Shown here: one piece after another, positions 5,074 to 5,312 of the stretch
How positions within the stretch are numbered: the first letter of the stretch is position 1
How the letters are laid out: every line of letters begins with the position of its first letter
Source of the DNA: an uncultured Eubacterium sp.
Lineage (GTDB): Bacteria > Bacillota > Clostridia > Lachnospirales > Lachnospiraceae
Reading direction: 5' to 3'
Length of the DNA stretch: 5,312 nucleotides
NCBI GenBank assembly: GCA_946611445.1
Contig: CAMODP010000132.1
Location: forward strand, 1-5,312
Program-made: the position numbers and the translations under genes
Notes under the pieces: generated by a model
Database searches by the model: none
Told to the model about the DNA's origin: nothing
What the model saw: only the letters and a program-made list of their open reading frames with translations

Positions 5074-5312
5074 ATGAGCAAAAGACCGACTGTACTGATG
5101 ATTCTGGATGGGTACGGAGAGAATCCTGTCTGCGCGCACAACGCCGTGTGCGAGGCAAAGACACCGGTGATGGACCGGCTCCGCAGGGAGTGTCCCTATG
5201 TACAGGGACAGGCGAGCGGCCTGGCCGTAGGCCTTCCGGACGGACAGATGGGAAATTCCGAGGTCGGACATATGAATATGGGCGCCGGACGGATTGTATA
5301 CCAGGATTTCAC
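5074..5312 (+). CDS. gpmI: 2,3-bisphosphoglycerate-independent phosphoglycerate mutase, N-terminal part
   Basis: GpmI interconverts 3- and 2-phosphoglycerate in glycolysis and gluconeogenesis, using two Mn ions and a phosphoserine intermediate in the cytosol. The first 79 residues are present and the gene is cut by the window end; the family is normally about 510 residues. VLMILDGYG (7-15) supplies the metal ligand D12, and [20 protein letters not shown] (58-77) carries the nucleophile S62. Both residue numbers coincide with those of the Geobacillus stearothermophilus enzyme. AKTPVMD (28-34) and [10 protein letters not shown] (48-57) are also typical. The start is set by AGGAG (5061-5065), eight bases before the ATG. 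The gap-pgk-tpiA genes that often precede gpmI are absent; the upstream neighbour is the divergent DUF4364 gene, so gpmI begins a transcription unit here. Confidence 0.96.
   Translation, partial: MSKRPTVLMILDGYGENPVCAHNAVCEAKTPVMDRLRRECPYVQGQASGLAVGLPDGQMGNSEVGHMNMGAGRIVYQDF

Overview
The window looks like chromosomal core-genome DNA from a fairly G+C-rich low-temperature-unspecialised Clostridium-type bacterium (Bacillota, Clostridia, most likely Lachnospiraceae or a close relative). The grounds are strong purine-rich Shine-Dalgarno sequences, sigma-A-type promoters, a DUF4364 gene (a family I know mainly from Clostridia), a short clostridial YprB-type exonuclease, and a GpmI whose N-terminus matches the Bacillota pattern. 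The assignment is by recognition, not by a database search. No mobile element, CRISPR array, tRNA or rRNA is visible.

Layout. Positions 1-91 hold a bidirectional intrinsic terminator (16-45) and a small hairpin over the end of the first gene. A YprB/MrfB-like DEDD exonuclease gene runs leftward (1234 to 86). From a 95-base divergent intergenic region, ruvA (1330-1944), ruvB (1998-2999) and rarA (3004-4332) run rightward as a probable operon. A DUF4364 gene runs leftward (4848 to 4333); its stop codon directly abuts the rarA stop. After a 225-base divergent intergenic region with a terminator hairpin and promoter candidates, gpmI starts at 5074 and is cut by the window end.

How the genes work together. 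RuvA binds Holliday junctions and RuvB is the hexameric motor that drives branch migration; RarA is a clamp-loader-like AAA+ ATPase that acts at stalled or gapped forks. The divergent YprB-like exonuclease belongs to the family of Bacillus subtilis MrfB, which acts in repair of mitomycin-type damage. The first four genes therefore form a compact DNA-repair neighbourhood. A near-consensus ruvA promoter followed by a 14-base site matching 11 of 14 positions of the Bacillota LexA (SOS) consensus suggests that ruvAB-rarA is damage-inducible. RuvC is not in the visible cluster. DUF4364 (a predicted winged-helix protein of unknown function) and gpmI (glycolysis) look functionally separate.

The genes are mostly ordinary. 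The interest lies in the regulatory architecture: overlapping divergent promoters, a probably leaderless exonuclease mRNA, a candidate SOS box, a convergent pair with no room for a terminator, and a gpmI promoter candidate that conflicts with its own ribosome binding site.
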